Shown here piece after piece: positions 39,273-47,454 of a stretch of DNA of 54,639 nucleotides. Position 1 is the stretch's first letter. Every line of letters begins with the position of its first letter. The notes under the pieces are model-generated. The model ran no database searches. It was not told where the DNA came from and saw only the letters and a list, made by a program, of their open reading frames with translations. The position numbers were made by a program, and so were the translations under genes. Source of the stretch: a virus; the IMG/VR virus record IMGVR_UViG_3300009034_000048, positions 1 to 54,639 of that record. One strand, 5' to 3'.

Positions 39273-39898
39273 TCGTGGGCGATGTCCATATATCAGAAAA
39301 AACAATCCCTGAATTAACAGGGATTTTTAATGAAATAATAAAAATTGAAGCAGATAAAGTAATACAACTAGGAGACTTTTTTGAACACAATCGTCCTACT
39401 CCTCTCGAATTAAAATTTGCAACAAGAATAATCAAAGGTTTAAAAGATAAATATAAAGAAGTAACTATTCTTTCTGGAACAGGTGAACATGATTTATATC
39501 ACGATTATAGCGTGGTAGAATATTTGACAGAATTGGGAGTTAATATTGTTAGAGGAGAATATATAGATAACAATATTTTATATGGACATTTTATGCTTCA
39601 TGAATCACAATTACAATATGGAACTGGTAAATGTGGAATTAAAGATTTAGAGAAATATGACAAAGTTTTTCTTGGACATCAACATCTATTTCAAGAATTA
39701 AAACAGGATAAAATTTTTCATCCAGGTTCAATAAGATTTGTTAATTTTAATGAGGTTACAGACCCTTTTAAACGAGTTATTATTTTAAATAATGGAGAAG
39801 TGCAATTTAAGAAATTAGATTCTCCCTATCTTATGAAAGATTTTTATAATATTAAAGAAATAGAAACTTTTATTAATAGTTACCAAACAAAAAAATAA
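39260..39898 (+). CDS. SbcD/Mre11-like nuclease subunit
   Basis: A 212-residue metallophosphoesterase: VGDVHIS, LGDFFEHNRP, SGTGEHDLY, YGHFMLHES and GHQHLF. The order matches SbcD/T4 gp47, the nuclease that pairs with the SbcC/Rad50-like ATPase. The usual GNHD reads GEHD (Asn to Glu), which may alter activity. The presumed partner lies at 42199, separated by other genes. It overlaps the phosphatase gene by 13 bases. Confidence 0.8.
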   Translation: MRTLIVGDVHISEKTIPELTGIFNEIIKIEADKVIQLGDFFEHNRPTPLELKFATRIIKGLKDKYKEVTILSGTGEHDLYHDYSVVEYLTELGVNIVRGEYIDNNILYGHFMLHESQLQYGTGKCGIKDLEKYDKVFLGHQHLFQELKQDKIFHPGSIRFVNFNEVTDPFKRVIILNNGEVQFKKLDSPYLMKDFYNIKEIETFINSYQTKK

Positions 39899-39901
39899 AA
39901 A

Positions 39902-40447
39902 ATGAAAATTCTGTTAGGTAAAAAGAAAATAACTACTTTATACAATATACATAAACAATTAGAAAAATATTATCATAAACAAGAAAAAAGATTATTAATA
40001 GCATTAAAAAAGACAAGAGGCACTATAATTTGCAAAAATATTAAAAATCGATATTATTATTATTTGGTAGAAGGCAGAAAAAATTGGACTTATGTAGGAA
40101 GAAATTGTCCTTATAAATTAATAAAAGAAATCAAAAGAAGACGACATAAAAAATTAGAATTAAAACAGCAATTGCATACAGTTAAAAATAATTTATATGC
40201 TATAAATAAATTAAAAAGAGACCAAACTTCTAATTTAAATTCCGCTATAAGATTTCAGATATTGAAAAGAGATAATTTTAAATGCCAATATTGTGGAAGA
40301 ACTATAAGGAATGGAATTATATTAGAAGTTGACCATATTATACCAAAGAAAAGTGGAGGGTCAGATAGACCTAAAAATTTGATTACAGCCTGTAATTTAT
40401 GTAATAGTGGAAAAGGAAAAAAATATGCGACAAATTCCTCGAATTAA
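39902..40447 (+). CDS. HNH endonuclease
   Basis: A 181-residue protein with a helical Lys/Arg-rich N-terminal region and a canonical HNH domain: KCQYCG, LEVDHIIPKKSGGSD, NLITACNLCNSGKG. The four Cys bind structural zinc. Typical of phage homing or restriction-like HNH nucleases; it separates the SbcD and SbcC genes, so it may be an insertion. Confidence 0.88.
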   Translation: MKILLGKKKITTLYNIHKQLEKYYHKQEKRLLIALKKTRGTIICKNIKNRYYYYLVEGRKNWTYVGRNCPYKLIKEIKRRRHKKLELKQQLHTVKNNLYAINKLKRDQTSNLNSAIRFQILKRDNFKCQYCGRTIRNGIILEVDHIIPKKSGGSDRPKNLITACNLCNSGKGKKYATNSSN

Positions 40448-40694
40448 AGCAAGATTAATTATCTCTTCTTTTGAACAATTTAAAAAAGAAGTTAATGAAA
40501 TTAATAAATATAAACACATGTTTAACGTATTCAAACTAAAATTAGATTTTAAAAAAGATGCACTTGTATCTTCTGCAAAAATACCAAATAAATCATCGAA
40601 AAAACTTAAAGATATTATTATAGAAGGTATTGATAAAATTAAAGACAAAGACATTAAAGACTTATTAAAAGGAGTTATAAATGAAAAAGAATAA
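40425..40694 (+). CDS. hypothetical protein, 89 aa
   Basis: Start chosen at ATG 40425 (AAAGGAAAAA upstream); an in-frame GTG at 40407 lies inside the HNH gene. Basic, helical protein. Overlaps the HNH stop region and the next gene. Confidence 0.5.
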   Translation: MRQIPRIKARLIISSFEQFKKEVNEINKYKHMFNVFKLKLDFKKDALVSSAKIPNKSSKKLKDIIIEGIDKIKDKDIKDLLKGVINEKE

Positions 40695-40830
40695 AACAAA
40701 AAGTTTAGCAATGGTTATAAGAGATAAATTGAAAGAAAGTTTTGAATGGTTTGTCCCTCCTCAATATATTCCAACCAATAAAGAACTTTATTATGAAGCT
40801 TTGCGAATTCAGAAAGCGATTAAAAAATGA
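40681..40830 (+). CDS. 49-aa hypothetical protein
   Basis: ATG 40681, behind AAAGGAG, to TGA 40828-40830. Basic N-terminus, then FEWFVPPQYIPTNKEL and a helical end. Overlaps both neighbours by a few bases. Confidence 0.5.
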   Translation: MKKNKTKSLAMVIRDKLKESFEWFVPPQYIPTNKELYYEALRIQKAIKK

Positions 40831-41060
40831 AATGTAAATATTGTAATATAGATATACATCCAGCAAATTTAATATATATAGAAAATAAACCTTATCATTG
40901 TATATGTGTCGAATTAATAAATCAAAAAACAAAAAAAGAAAAAGCTCCAATTTTAATACAATATTTGGTATTTGGAATATTAATAATAATTGGTTTAATC
41001 GGAAATTATTTTATTTTTAAATTAGGAATATATTTGGCTAAATTACTGACGGGAAGGTAA
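40827..41060 (+). CDS. zinc-knuckle membrane protein, 77 aa
   Basis: A 77-residue protein with N-terminal CKYC and HCIC as a zinc knuckle, and a strong transmembrane helix (FGILIIIGLIGNYFIF) in the second half. ATGA overlap with the previous gene. Function unknown. Confidence 0.55.
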   Translation: MKCKYCNIDIHPANLIYIENKPYHCICVELINQKTKKEKAPILIQYLVFGILIIIGLIGNYFIFKLGIYLAKLLTGR

Positions 41061-41061
41061 A

Positions 41062-41760
41062 ATGAAGGCAGTTGGAATTATCCCTGCACGCTATAATTCT
41101 ACAAGATTCCCAGGAAAATTGCTTGTAAAAGTTAAAGGGAAATCTATTCTTCAACATGTTTATGACCGAGCCAAACAAGCCAAAAGTTTGGATTCTATTA
41201 TTATAGCAACGGGGGATATGAAGATATTTAGAGATATTATGGAATTTACTGATAATATTTATCTTAATTTATCGAAACATGACTCAGGCACAAGTAGAGT
41301 AGCTGAAGTAGCCAAAACTTTAAAAGATGTAAATATTATTGTAAATATTCAAGGAGATGAACCATTAATTCATCCAACTATGATAGATGCTTTAGTAGAA
41401 ACAATGAAAAAAAATGAGCAACTTCAAGTAGCTACTATAGTTAAAAAGATAACAAATCCCGAAGATTTGCATTATGCAAATATAGTTAAAGTTGCAGTAG
41501 AGAAAGGATATGCTACTTGGTTTGGAAGACATCATCTAGCTTCTTACAAACATATAGGAATATATGCTTATAGAAAAGACTTTTTATTGAAGTTAATCAA
41601 TTTGCCAAAATCTAAAAAAGAAGAGCAAGAATCTTTAGAACAATATAGAATCTTAGATAATAATTATAAAATTAAAGCTATTGAGACTAGTTATGATACT
41701 GTTGCTATCGATAGACCTGATGACTTAAAGAAATTTAAACGTATATTATTAAGGAAATAA
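41062..41760 (+). CDS. kdsB: CMP-Kdo synthetase
   Basis: KdsB activates Kdo with CTP to CMP-Kdo. The 232 residues show IIPARYNSTRFPGKLL (nucleotide loop), HDSGTSRVAEV, NIQGDEPLI (metal Asp), HIGIYAYRKDFL, ESLEQYRIL and the VAIDRPDDL end. It is shorter than bacterial enzymes (~245-255). The usual SRSPIP segment before HIGIYAYR is replaced by FGRHHLASYK, a possible specificity change. A related CMP-sugar synthetase is the main alternative. GGGAAGG lies upstream. Confidence 0.9.
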   Translation: MKAVGIIPARYNSTRFPGKLLVKVKGKSILQHVYDRAKQAKSLDSIIIATGDMKIFRDIMEFTDNIYLNLSKHDSGTSRVAEVAKTLKDVNIIVNIQGDEPLIHPTMIDALVETMKKNEQLQVATIVKKITNPEDLHYANIVKVAVEKGYATWFGRHHLASYKHIGIYAYRKDFLLKLINLPKSKKEEQESLEQYRILDNNYKIKAIETSYDTVAIDRPDDLKKFKRILLRK

Positions 41761-41761
41761 A

Positions 41762-42202
41762 ATGAAAGTAATTAAAGGAAATATTTGGGATTATTGGCAA
41801 AAAGGATATGTTATTGTGATTCCGACAAATAGAACTATCAAAAAAGATGGGTCGTTAGTAATGGGGAAAGGTTTAGCTTATCAATGTAAAAATAAATTTG
41901 AAAATATAGAATATCAATGGGGAGCACAAATAACACAAAGTTGCGAAATTATTCCTCAAATATTTTACGATGCAAGAAGATTAATATATTTTCCTGTTAA
42001 ATATAATTGGTGGGAAAAAGCTGATTTGGATTTAATAAGACATTCCATTATAGAATTAAAATCTTTGTTGATAGAAGGAATAGTAGAAAAAATTGCTATC
42101 CCTAAAGTTGGATGCGGAAATGGACAATTAAATTGGAAAGAAGTAGAGCCAATTTTGGATAAGTATTTGAATGATAGATTTATAGTGGTGGACTTAAAAT
42201 GA
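41762..42202 (+). CDS. macro-domain ADP-ribose-binding protein
   Basis: A 146-residue macro domain: VIKGNIWDY at the start, VIPTNR, GSLVMGKGLAYQCK (adenine/phosphate loop) and IAIPKVGCGNGQLNW (second phosphate loop). Closest in style to ADP-ribose-1''-phosphatase-type phage macro proteins. It could reverse ADP-ribosylation used by host defences or act in RNA repair. Overlaps the SbcC-like gene by four bases. Confidence 0.85.
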   Translation: MKVIKGNIWDYWQKGYVIVIPTNRTIKKDGSLVMGKGLAYQCKNKFENIEYQWGAQITQSCEIIPQIFYDARRLIYFPVKYNWWEKADLDLIRHSIIELKSLLIEGIVEKIAIPKVGCGNGQLNWKEVEPILDKYLNDRFIVVDLK

Positions 42203-43629
42203 TAATAAAAAGCGTAAAATTAACTAATTTTAAGTGTTTTAAGGGGGCTAAATTCCTATTTGACCCTATGACCCTTCTAAAGGGCAGGAATGGCTCTGGG
42301 AAGACTACAGTGGCTCTGGAGGCACTATTGTTCGCCTTATATGGCTACACTTCGCTAGAATTACTCTCAGATTTACCCACAAAGGGCGTATCCAAGAGTT
42401 GTTCCGTAGAAGTAGAGCTTAAAAAGGACGAAAATACCTATGTTATAAAGAGGTCTTATCCTACTAAGTTATCTATTAGAAAAAATGATAAAAACATGAT
42501 TTTTAGCACTAGTGTAGAAGGCAATAAATATATTTATGATTTATTAGGGTCTAGGGAATATTTTCAGAAGTTTAGAGTAATAGATACTGCTAAAGAAAGC
42601 AATTTATTAGAACAGGGTAATATCGTTTTGAAAAGGGTAATATTTGCAGAATCAGACGCAATTTTTAATACCATTAGAAAAAGATTGTTTGAAATTAAGA
42701 ATGAAAGAGAACGTTTTAATAAAGACCAAGCAGTGGTGCATACACACTATCCTTCTGAAAAAAGATTACAACTTATAAGTAGTAAAATCCAAGAGTTAGA
42801 AGAACAGGATAGAGATTTATACAAAACTGTTATAGAGTTTGAAAAAGACTATCGCAAAGTAGAAAGAGAAATTGGACATTTAGAACAAAGGAAAAAAACT
42901 GTAAAAAATAATCAAGATAAAGTTCGCAAGGAAAATATTTGTTTTACTTGTAAACAAAAGATTCCTAATCCAACTCAAAAAGAATTGGTTAATGAGATAA
43001 ATAAAGAAATTAAAGAAATAAATAGTTCTCTTTCCATTCAAAACTCAGAAGTAAAAGACTTAAAAGATTTGGTAGAATCTCATCGCAAAATTCAAGAAAC
43101 TGTTTCTACCAAATTGCAAAAATTATCTCATTTAAAGATTAAATTAGAAGGAAGATTACATCAAAAGGATTTTATTTATACCAATAAAGATGTTGAAATA
43201 GTAAAAAGAACTATTAAAGAATTAGATAATCTTTCTACTTATTATTTGACAGAAACTACTAAAGTTTTAGAACCCATAATTAATTCCATTTTAGAAAATA
43301 TACATTTTTACGTAAAATTTGAAATAGATAATAAAGGCAAATTTGTTATTCGTTTACAGAATAATAATATAATTTACAAATATAAAGACTTATCTACTGG
43401 ACAAAAATTATTACTTCAGATAGCATTTAAACTAGCTCTATTATTACAAAATAATGATACAGGAATTGTAATAGCAGATGAAGGAATGTCTAGTTTAGAT
43501 TCAGAAAATTTGCAACATATTTTGCAGATTTTTGAAGGATTACCTTTTCAATTATTTTTGGTATTACATAGATTCGAAGATATTCCAGAAAATATCAAAA
43601 CAATAAATTTGGACGAATATAATGACTAA
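42199..43629 (+). CDS. SbcC/Rad50-like ATPase (T4 gp46 type)
   Basis: A 476-residue SMC-family protein. N-terminal FKCFKGAKF and GRNGSGKTT (Walker A) and C-terminal LSTGQKLLLQIA (signature) and VIADEGMSSLD (Walker B) flank a ~200-residue coiled coil with a zinc hook CFTCKQKIP (~250). With SbcD it would process DNA ends. The first ~80 codons are much richer in G+C (about 45-50% against roughly 28-30%) and use different codons from the rest, suggesting a patch of other origin. Confidence 0.9.
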   Translation: MIIKSVKLTNFKCFKGAKFLFDPMTLLKGRNGSGKTTVALEALLFALYGYTSLELLSDLPTKGVSKSCSVEVELKKDENTYVIKRSYPTKLSIRKNDKNMIFSTSVEGNKYIYDLLGSREYFQKFRVIDTAKESNLLEQGNIVLKRVIFAESDAIFNTIRKRLFEIKNERERFNKDQAVVHTHYPSEKRLQLISSKIQELEEQDRDLYKTVIEFEKDYRKVEREIGHLEQRKKTVKNNQDKVRKENICFTCKQKIPNPTQKELVNEINKEIKEINSSLSIQNSEVKDLKDLVESHRKIQETVSTKLQKLSHLKIKLEGRLHQKDFIYTNKDVEIVKRTIKELDNLSTYYLTETTKVLEPIINSILENIHFYVKFEIDNKGKFVIRLQNNNIIYKYKDLSTGQKLLLQIAFKLALLLQNNDTGIVIADEGMSSLDSENLQHILQIFEGLPFQLFLVLHRFEDIPENIKTINLDEYND

Positions 43630-43798
43630 TTCTTATTATAGTCAAACAGTTCGATGTGAATACTGTGGACACACTTGGATAATAATTTCTGACAAAAAAA
43701 TAACTCCAATTCAAATGGTAAATTGGGTCAAAATTTTTATAGTAGAACATTTACAAGTAGAATTCGACCAACTTAGAAAAAAATATGAAGAAGAATAG
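43622..43798 (+). CDS. 58-aa zinc-knuckle protein
   Basis: ATG 43622 overlaps the SbcC-like stop; TAG at 43796-43798. One CEYCGHTW knuckle and a helical tail. TAG is used as an ordinary stop. Function unknown. Confidence 0.5.
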   Translation: MTNSYYSQTVRCEYCGHTWIIISDKKITPIQMVNWVKIFIVEHLQVEFDQLRKKYEEE

Positions 43799-43803
43799 GA
43801 GAA

Positions 43804-44340
43804 ATGGAAATGGATTTTAAAGAAATATTAAAAAAGATTGTTGGAGGATTTTTCGGTGGACTTTTAGGAGCTTGGGGCGGAGCTAAAGGCACGAATAAAC
43901 TTTGGAGAAGATTAGGACTTCCAATTTTAATTACTACTATTGTTTTATTAGTTTTAAAATCTTGGTTAGTTTTATCTATATTTAGTTTAATGATTGTTCT
44001 TTCTTTAGGATATGGAATTCCTGACAACTTTCCTGGAGGAGATAAAGGAAGTCCATTAGGAAGAATTTATTACTTCCTTTTTGGACGGAATTATTTTCTG
44101 GCAGATATATTTACAAGAGGCACAATAGGGCTTTTATCATGTTTGACTTTTTTAAGTATTCCTTTATTAAAGTCAAATTGGATTATGTATATTGTAGGAG
44201 CTCTTATTACGATAGTAATTTATGCTACTTTTAGTTGGAGAACTTTAGGAAGTGTTGTTATATTTGGTAAAAATTTAATATGGAGTGAAATTTTAACATA
44301 CTTCGCCTTGACAACTTTTGCCATGTTCTTAATATTTTAA
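43804..44340 (+). CDS. multi-pass membrane protein, 178 aa
   Basis: A 178-residue protein with about four to five transmembrane segments and a Gly-rich start (FFGGLLGAWGGAKG). ATG 43810 is an alternative start. No known transporter motif. A short gap follows before the glycan cluster. Confidence 0.6.
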   Translation: MEMDFKEILKKIVGGFFGGLLGAWGGAKGTNKLWRRLGLPILITTIVLLVLKSWLVLSIFSLMIVLSLGYGIPDNFPGGDKGSPLGRIYYFLFGRNYFLADIFTRGTIGLLSCLTFLSIPLLKSNWIMYIVGALITIVIYATFSWRTLGSVVIFGKNLIWSEILTYFALTTFAMFLIF

Positions 44341-44380
44341 TATGTAAAGTAACTAATAAATAACTAAACAAAAATACATT

Positions 44381-44995
44381 ATGGAAATATTAGTAGTTTT
44401 AGTAGGAAATAGTCCCAAAAAATTAAAAAGACTTCAAAAGCTTTATGCTAATAATATACCCAAAGAAAAACATCGCACTATAGTAGTATATAATGGGTCA
44501 AAAAATTATAATAAAATAAATTTATATGTTCCTAATAATATACGAAGTAAAGATATAGGAATGTATTATGAAGCTGTCAAAAATTACAAAGCCGATTTTT
44601 ATTTTTTTCTTAATGACGATATAATATACATTAAAGATAATAATTGGTTATATACAGCTCTTAAATTGCAAAGAAATGCAGAAGTAATAGGAGTGCAAAC
44701 CAATCTTTCGTCTATTATTTCGATGAATACGATAAAAAAAATTGCGACCTATGTGCCAGCTAAATGGTCAGGTTGGGGAATCAATCCTAAATTTATACGA
44801 ACTTCTGCTTTTGGATGCACTAGAGAATATTTTTTGCGTGTTTGGAAAGCTTCTGATGGAAATGGGCAGAAATTTGAAAAAAATACTTTGAAATTAGCAA
44901 ATAGTTTTGGATTGTTTAATGACCCTTTTTATATTTTTGACGAAAACCTAAAACCTTACTTTAAATATTTGCAGGGAAATAATGAAAAATATTGA
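44381..44995 (+). CDS. GT-A-fold glycosyltransferase
   Basis: A 204-residue protein with a GT2-like start (EILVVLVGNSPKKLKRLQ), a helix rich in charge and FFLNDDIIY, where Asp-Asp sits at the DxD-like metal site. It has no membrane anchor. It opens a cluster of glycan genes after kdsB and overlaps the GT29-like gene by 14 bases. Sugar donor unknown. Confidence 0.7.
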   Translation: MEILVVLVGNSPKKLKRLQKLYANNIPKEKHRTIVVYNGSKNYNKINLYVPNNIRSKDIGMYYEAVKNYKADFYFFLNDDIIYIKDNNWLYTALKLQRNAEVIGVQTNLSSIISMNTIKKIATYVPAKWSGWGINPKFIRTSAFGCTREYFLRVWKASDGNGQKFEKNTLKLANSFGLFNDPFYIFDENLKPYFKYLQGNNEKY

Positions 44996-45521
44996 TAATT
45001 TTTTAGCAGGGAAAAAGATTGCACTTATCGGAAATGCAAAAAGCGTATTTAATAAAGAGAAATTTATAGACAATAAGTATGATATTGTTTGTCGTATAAA
45101 CGCTGGCTTTCCACAAGGGAAAGAAAAATATATAGGAAGTAGAACAGATATTTTATTTTTATCATCAGCTCTATCCGAAGGTGCTATAAAAAGATTTGGA
45201 ACAAAATATACTGTATGGTGCACTCCAAAAGTTCAATATATGACCAATTGGATAAGAAAAAATGCTTTACGTTATCCTATTGAAAATTGGAATGTGCTAT
45301 ATGCTGATTTGAGCCATCGACCTTCTACTGGAATAATGGCATTTGATTATCTTTTGTGTTTTGGTTTCAAAAGTTTAACATTGATTGGATTTGATTTTTG
45401 GAAAACTTCTACTTGGTATACTAATAATATACATTTGGCAAAACACAGTCCGAAAGATGAAGAAAGATATATTAAAGCCAAAATCAAAGAATATAAAGGC
45501 AAAATAATTTTGGAGGAATAA
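44982..45521 (+). CDS. GT29-like (sialyl/Kdo-transferase-type) glycosyltransferase
   Basis: A 179-residue protein resembling bacterial GT29: KIALIGNAKSVF, then DIVCRINAGFPQG and a GSRTD segment (like sialyl motif L), and PSTGIMAFDYLLCFGFKSLTLIGFDFW with a later His/Glu (like motif S). GT29 enzymes take CMP-linked acidic sugars. A plant member transfers Kdo. With kdsA and kdsB nearby, CMP-Kdo is the likely donor. The specificity is inference. Confidence 0.75.
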   Translation: MKNIDNFLAGKKIALIGNAKSVFNKEKFIDNKYDIVCRINAGFPQGKEKYIGSRTDILFLSSALSEGAIKRFGTKYTVWCTPKVQYMTNWIRKNALRYPIENWNVLYADLSHRPSTGIMAFDYLLCFGFKSLTLIGFDFWKTSTWYTNNIHLAKHSPKDEERYIKAKIKEYKGKIILEE

Positions 45522-45522
45522 A

Positions 45523-45927
45523 ATGAAAAAATTACTTTGGTCTTATTCTAAACAATTTAAAAAAAAGATAGAAAGAATGTTTAATAAGCAGAAAGAAATA
45601 TACGATTTAAAAACTTCTTTAGAACTTACGAATTATATACAAGATACTTTCTATGATACAGATAAAGATAAAATAAGGTCATTCATTCCACTTAAATATC
45701 AACAATTAAAGGATATGGCTATTTTTGGATTATTTCATGAATTAAAACATGCAATAGATTATAAATCTAATCCTAAAAAATTTGCGATTGAAATAGGAAA
45801 AGCAGGGAATCAAGGAGCTTTTGGGCTATATAAAAATCATAGTAATTTGCCTTTTGAGAAAAGAGCAAATAAATTCGCTGAACTTAAATCTGGTTTAAAA
45901 ACAGACAATGTTAATTCAATATTATAA
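45523..45927 (+). CDS. HExxH metalloprotease-like protein
   Basis: A 134-residue zincin-like protein: GLFHELKHAIDYK supplies the HExxH site, and FEKRANKFAELK may give the third acidic ligand. It lies inside the glycan cluster. It is the fourth HExxH protein of the window and differs in sequence from the 5421/18023 pair. Target unknown. Confidence 0.6.
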   Translation: MKKLLWSYSKQFKKKIERMFNKQKEIYDLKTSLELTNYIQDTFYDTDKDKIRSFIPLKYQQLKDMAIFGLFHELKHAIDYKSNPKKFAIEIGKAGNQGAFGLYKNHSNLPFEKRANKFAELKSGLKTDNVNSIL

Positions 45928-45935
45928 ATTAAATT

Positions 45936-46823
45936 ATGAAGTATAAAAAAGCTATATTAATAAACGACACGTCCAATGAAAGCCATCTTGGTTGCGATAG
46001 CGTTATTAGAAATATCAAACTTCTATGCAAAAAAAATGACATGGAAGTTATTAGGACATTTACACGCCAAGATATTAATAATCGTCGTAATCTTGAACAT
46101 ATTAAAGATGGTGACATTATAATTGTAAATGGAGAAGGAACTCTTCATGATGGATGGGGAAAACAATGGCTTACTAAATTTCTTAAACTCATACCTAAAG
46201 GAACAAAAGCAGTGTTGATTAATAGTGTATGGCATAATATGGGGAAGATTGAGAGAATGGCGAAATTCTCTTTAATTTCTGTAAGAGAGTTGAATTCTTT
46301 TGAGTCTATAGTAAAAGATTATCCATATCCAGAAAAAATATGGGTAGTGCCTGATGTTATTTTTTATACTGAACTCCCGAAAGAATTAAATATAGGATAT
46401 GGAGATAGTAATAATGGTTCGATTACAGCCATATTGAATAAAAATGGAAATTATTTTCCATTGCATTATAAACGTCCAGGAACGTATCAACACCCTGCCG
46501 AATTAAAATCTCAAAATTTAAAGTCTTATCGTAAGTGGTTAAAATCATTGGACTTATATATTACAGGTAGGTTTCATGGAGTTTGTTTATCTGCTATGAC
46601 AGCTACTCCTTTTTTAGCTTTTGCTTCTAATGCAACAAAAATCGAAGGTATTTTAAGAGATATGAATTGTTCTGATTTATTAATTAAAAATTTAGATGAA
46701 GTCGAAAAGAAGAAAGAATTGGCTATTGAATTGATTCCAAGAGCTTATTTATATGCTACACAAGCGAAAGAAGCGATTGAGAGTTTGTTTAAAAAGATAA
46801 GAAGGATAGCTTATGAAGAATAA
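45936..46823 (+). CDS. polysaccharide pyruvyltransferase-family protein
   Basis: A 295-residue CsaB/WcaK-type enzyme that adds pyruvate ketals to sugars from phosphoenolpyruvate. SHLGCDSVIRNIKLL at the N-terminus, VNGEGTLHDGWG, and TGRFHGVCLSAMTATPFLAFASNATKIEG in the second half are family hallmarks. Pyruvylation creates acidic surface glycans. Fits the cluster with GT29-like and Kdo genes. Some members act as glycosyltransferases instead. Confidence 0.88.
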   Translation: MKYKKAILINDTSNESHLGCDSVIRNIKLLCKKNDMEVIRTFTRQDINNRRNLEHIKDGDIIIVNGEGTLHDGWGKQWLTKFLKLIPKGTKAVLINSVWHNMGKIERMAKFSLISVRELNSFESIVKDYPYPEKIWVVPDVIFYTELPKELNIGYGDSNNGSITAILNKNGNYFPLHYKRPGTYQHPAELKSQNLKSYRKWLKSLDLYITGRFHGVCLSAMTATPFLAFASNATKIEGILRDMNCSDLLIKNLDEVEKKKELAIELIPRAYLYATQAKEAIESLFKKIRRIAYEE

Positions 46824-47454
46824 ACAATTAATTATAATCGGCGGTGGAGCAAGTATAAAAGAAGGTATAAAAAAAGACCTTTGGAAAAGGTTAAAGAATA
46901 AATTCGTTTGTGGGATAAATTATTCCTATCGTTATTTTGACTCCACATATTTATGTTGTATGAATTATACTGATTTCTATGATACAAATAGAAAAGAACT
47001 TAAACAATTACCTTTGGTTTTAATACCTTCAAGACCCCATCCAAGTATTTATGAAGCAAATACATTGGCTATATATAGCACTAGTGATTATCGTTTGTCT
47101 GGGATTTTTGCTTTAGATGTAGGATTACATTTATTAGATGAAGGGGAGGTTTTTTTACTTGGTTATGACTATGGAACAATAAATAATAAGACCCATTTCT
47201 ATCAAGGTCAAATAGAACATAGAGGTATAGGGAAATCCCAATATTATAATCGTCCTGGTCATGCTGAAAGAGATTTTGAAATATTTAAGCAGGGGAAGAA
47301 AGTTCGTATTTATAATGTATCTTTAGATAGCAAGATAACTACTTTCCCTAAAATAAGTTATGAGGAATTTTTTAAGAAATTAAATGACAAATCTTACGAC
47401 CAAAAAAAATTAGTAAAAAGTATAAGACAGAAACTGGACAAAGTATCATGTTAA
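46813..47454 (+). CDS. DUF115/MptE-like sugar-transferase-type protein
   Basis: A 213-residue Rossmann-like protein: IIIGGGASIKEGI near the start, GINYSYRY, FLLGYDYG and an HRGIGKSQYY segment. The fold recalls DUF115/GT42-type proteins that bind nucleotide-linked acids. Overlaps the pyruvyltransferase by eleven bases. A clear tandem paralogue follows. Confidence 0.65.
   Translation: MKNKQLIIIGGGASIKEGIKKDLWKRLKNKFVCGINYSYRYFDSTYLCCMNYTDFYDTNRKELKQLPLVLIPSRPHPSIYEANTLAIYSTSDYRLSGIFALDVGLHLLDEGEVFLLGYDYGTINNKTHFYQGQIEHRGIGKSQYYNRPGHAERDFEIFKQGKKVRIYNVSLDSKITTFPKISYEEFFKKLNDKSYDQKKLVKSIRQKLDKVSC

Noticed and set aside
44341-44380. TAACTAA repeats as promoter element
   Set aside because: They resemble the reverse of the AGTTAG element only loosely and no -35 or -10 follows.
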